Assembly (NCBI RefSeq): GCF_000972865.1
Contig: NZ_CP011144.1
Location: forward strand, 1,302,001-1,366,000
Length of the DNA stretch: 64,000 nucleotides
Source of the DNA: Pseudoxanthomonas suwonensis
GTDB taxonomy: Bacteria; Pseudomonadota; Gammaproteobacteria; Xanthomonadales; Xanthomonadaceae
Direction: 5' to 3'
Every line of letters starts with the position of its first letter. The stretch's first letter is position 1. A program made the translations under genes and the position numbers. The notes beneath the pieces were generated by a model that worked only from the letters and a program-made list of their open reading frames with translations, was not told the origin of the DNA and did no database searches. This document shows positions 63,992 through 64,000 of the stretch, in pieces.

Positions 63992-64000
63992 GGCACCGCC

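Overview
The window is high-GC DNA (lower in patches) that looks like a gammaproteobacterium of the Xanthomonadaceae/Lysobacteraceae type, such as Pseudoxanthomonas, Luteimonas, Lysobacter or Stenotrophomonas. The reasons are TonB-receptor/glycosidase loci, dispersed TGTAGGAGC-type palindromic repeats, FNR-type boxes of the form TTGAC-N4-GTCAA, and attC-like cassette sites of the kind known from xanthomonad chromosomal integrons. I cannot name the species.

Region 1 (1-12.3 kb) is part of an integrative and conjugative element resembling the Tn4371 family. It has a TraF-like S26 peptidase, DUF2840, an AlpA-like HTH protein, a DUF2285 protein and a RadC/JAB protein. It carries two tightly packed cargo modules. 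The first is an XRE regulator followed by a PP2C phosphatase and two Ser/Thr kinases, the second kinase fused to a cold-shock-like domain (2987-6676). The second is a MerR-like HTH protein, an N6-adenine DNA methylase and a PD-(D/E)XK-type nuclease candidate, each joined to the next by a 4-nt stop/start overlap (7873-11941). Both look like defence or element-stability systems, but their function is inferred.

Region 2 (12.5-26.5 kb) is a minus-strand carbohydrate locus. One operon has a TonB receptor, a GH1 and a GH3 enzyme. A second has a GH20 hexosaminidase, an alpha/beta hydrolase and an SGNH hydrolase. A TetR regulator lies nearby, and AGTC-N6-GACT palindromes precede both operons. An amidohydrolase lipoprotein follows.

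Region 3 (26.6-50.5 kb) is a nitrogen-oxide and anaerobic-life region. It has a DcaP-like porin, periplasmic nitrate reductase napEFDABC, two apparent integron cassettes, and an assimilatory nitrate operon (transporter, GNAT, nirB, nirD, nasA, SUMT). The assimilatory operon is preceded by a leader with three identical AACGGC hexaloop hairpins and an intrinsic terminator. The adjacent nasT-nasS genes encode the ANTAR antiterminator and nitrate sensor expected to control it. hemN, an FNR/ANR regulator and a quinol-type nitric oxide reductase (norB) follow, with FNR-like boxes and a four-unit repeat array. No NO-forming nitrite reductase is in the window.

Region 4 (50.6-64 kb) has a LysR regulator divergent from an alkyl-sulfatase, a ROK-family kinase and a czc-type heavy-metal efflux operon. 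It continues with small cassette-like genes flanked by attC-like sites, a small lipoprotein, a 38-residue lysine-rich protein, and a small Gly/Cys-tailed protein downstream of two FNR-type boxes.
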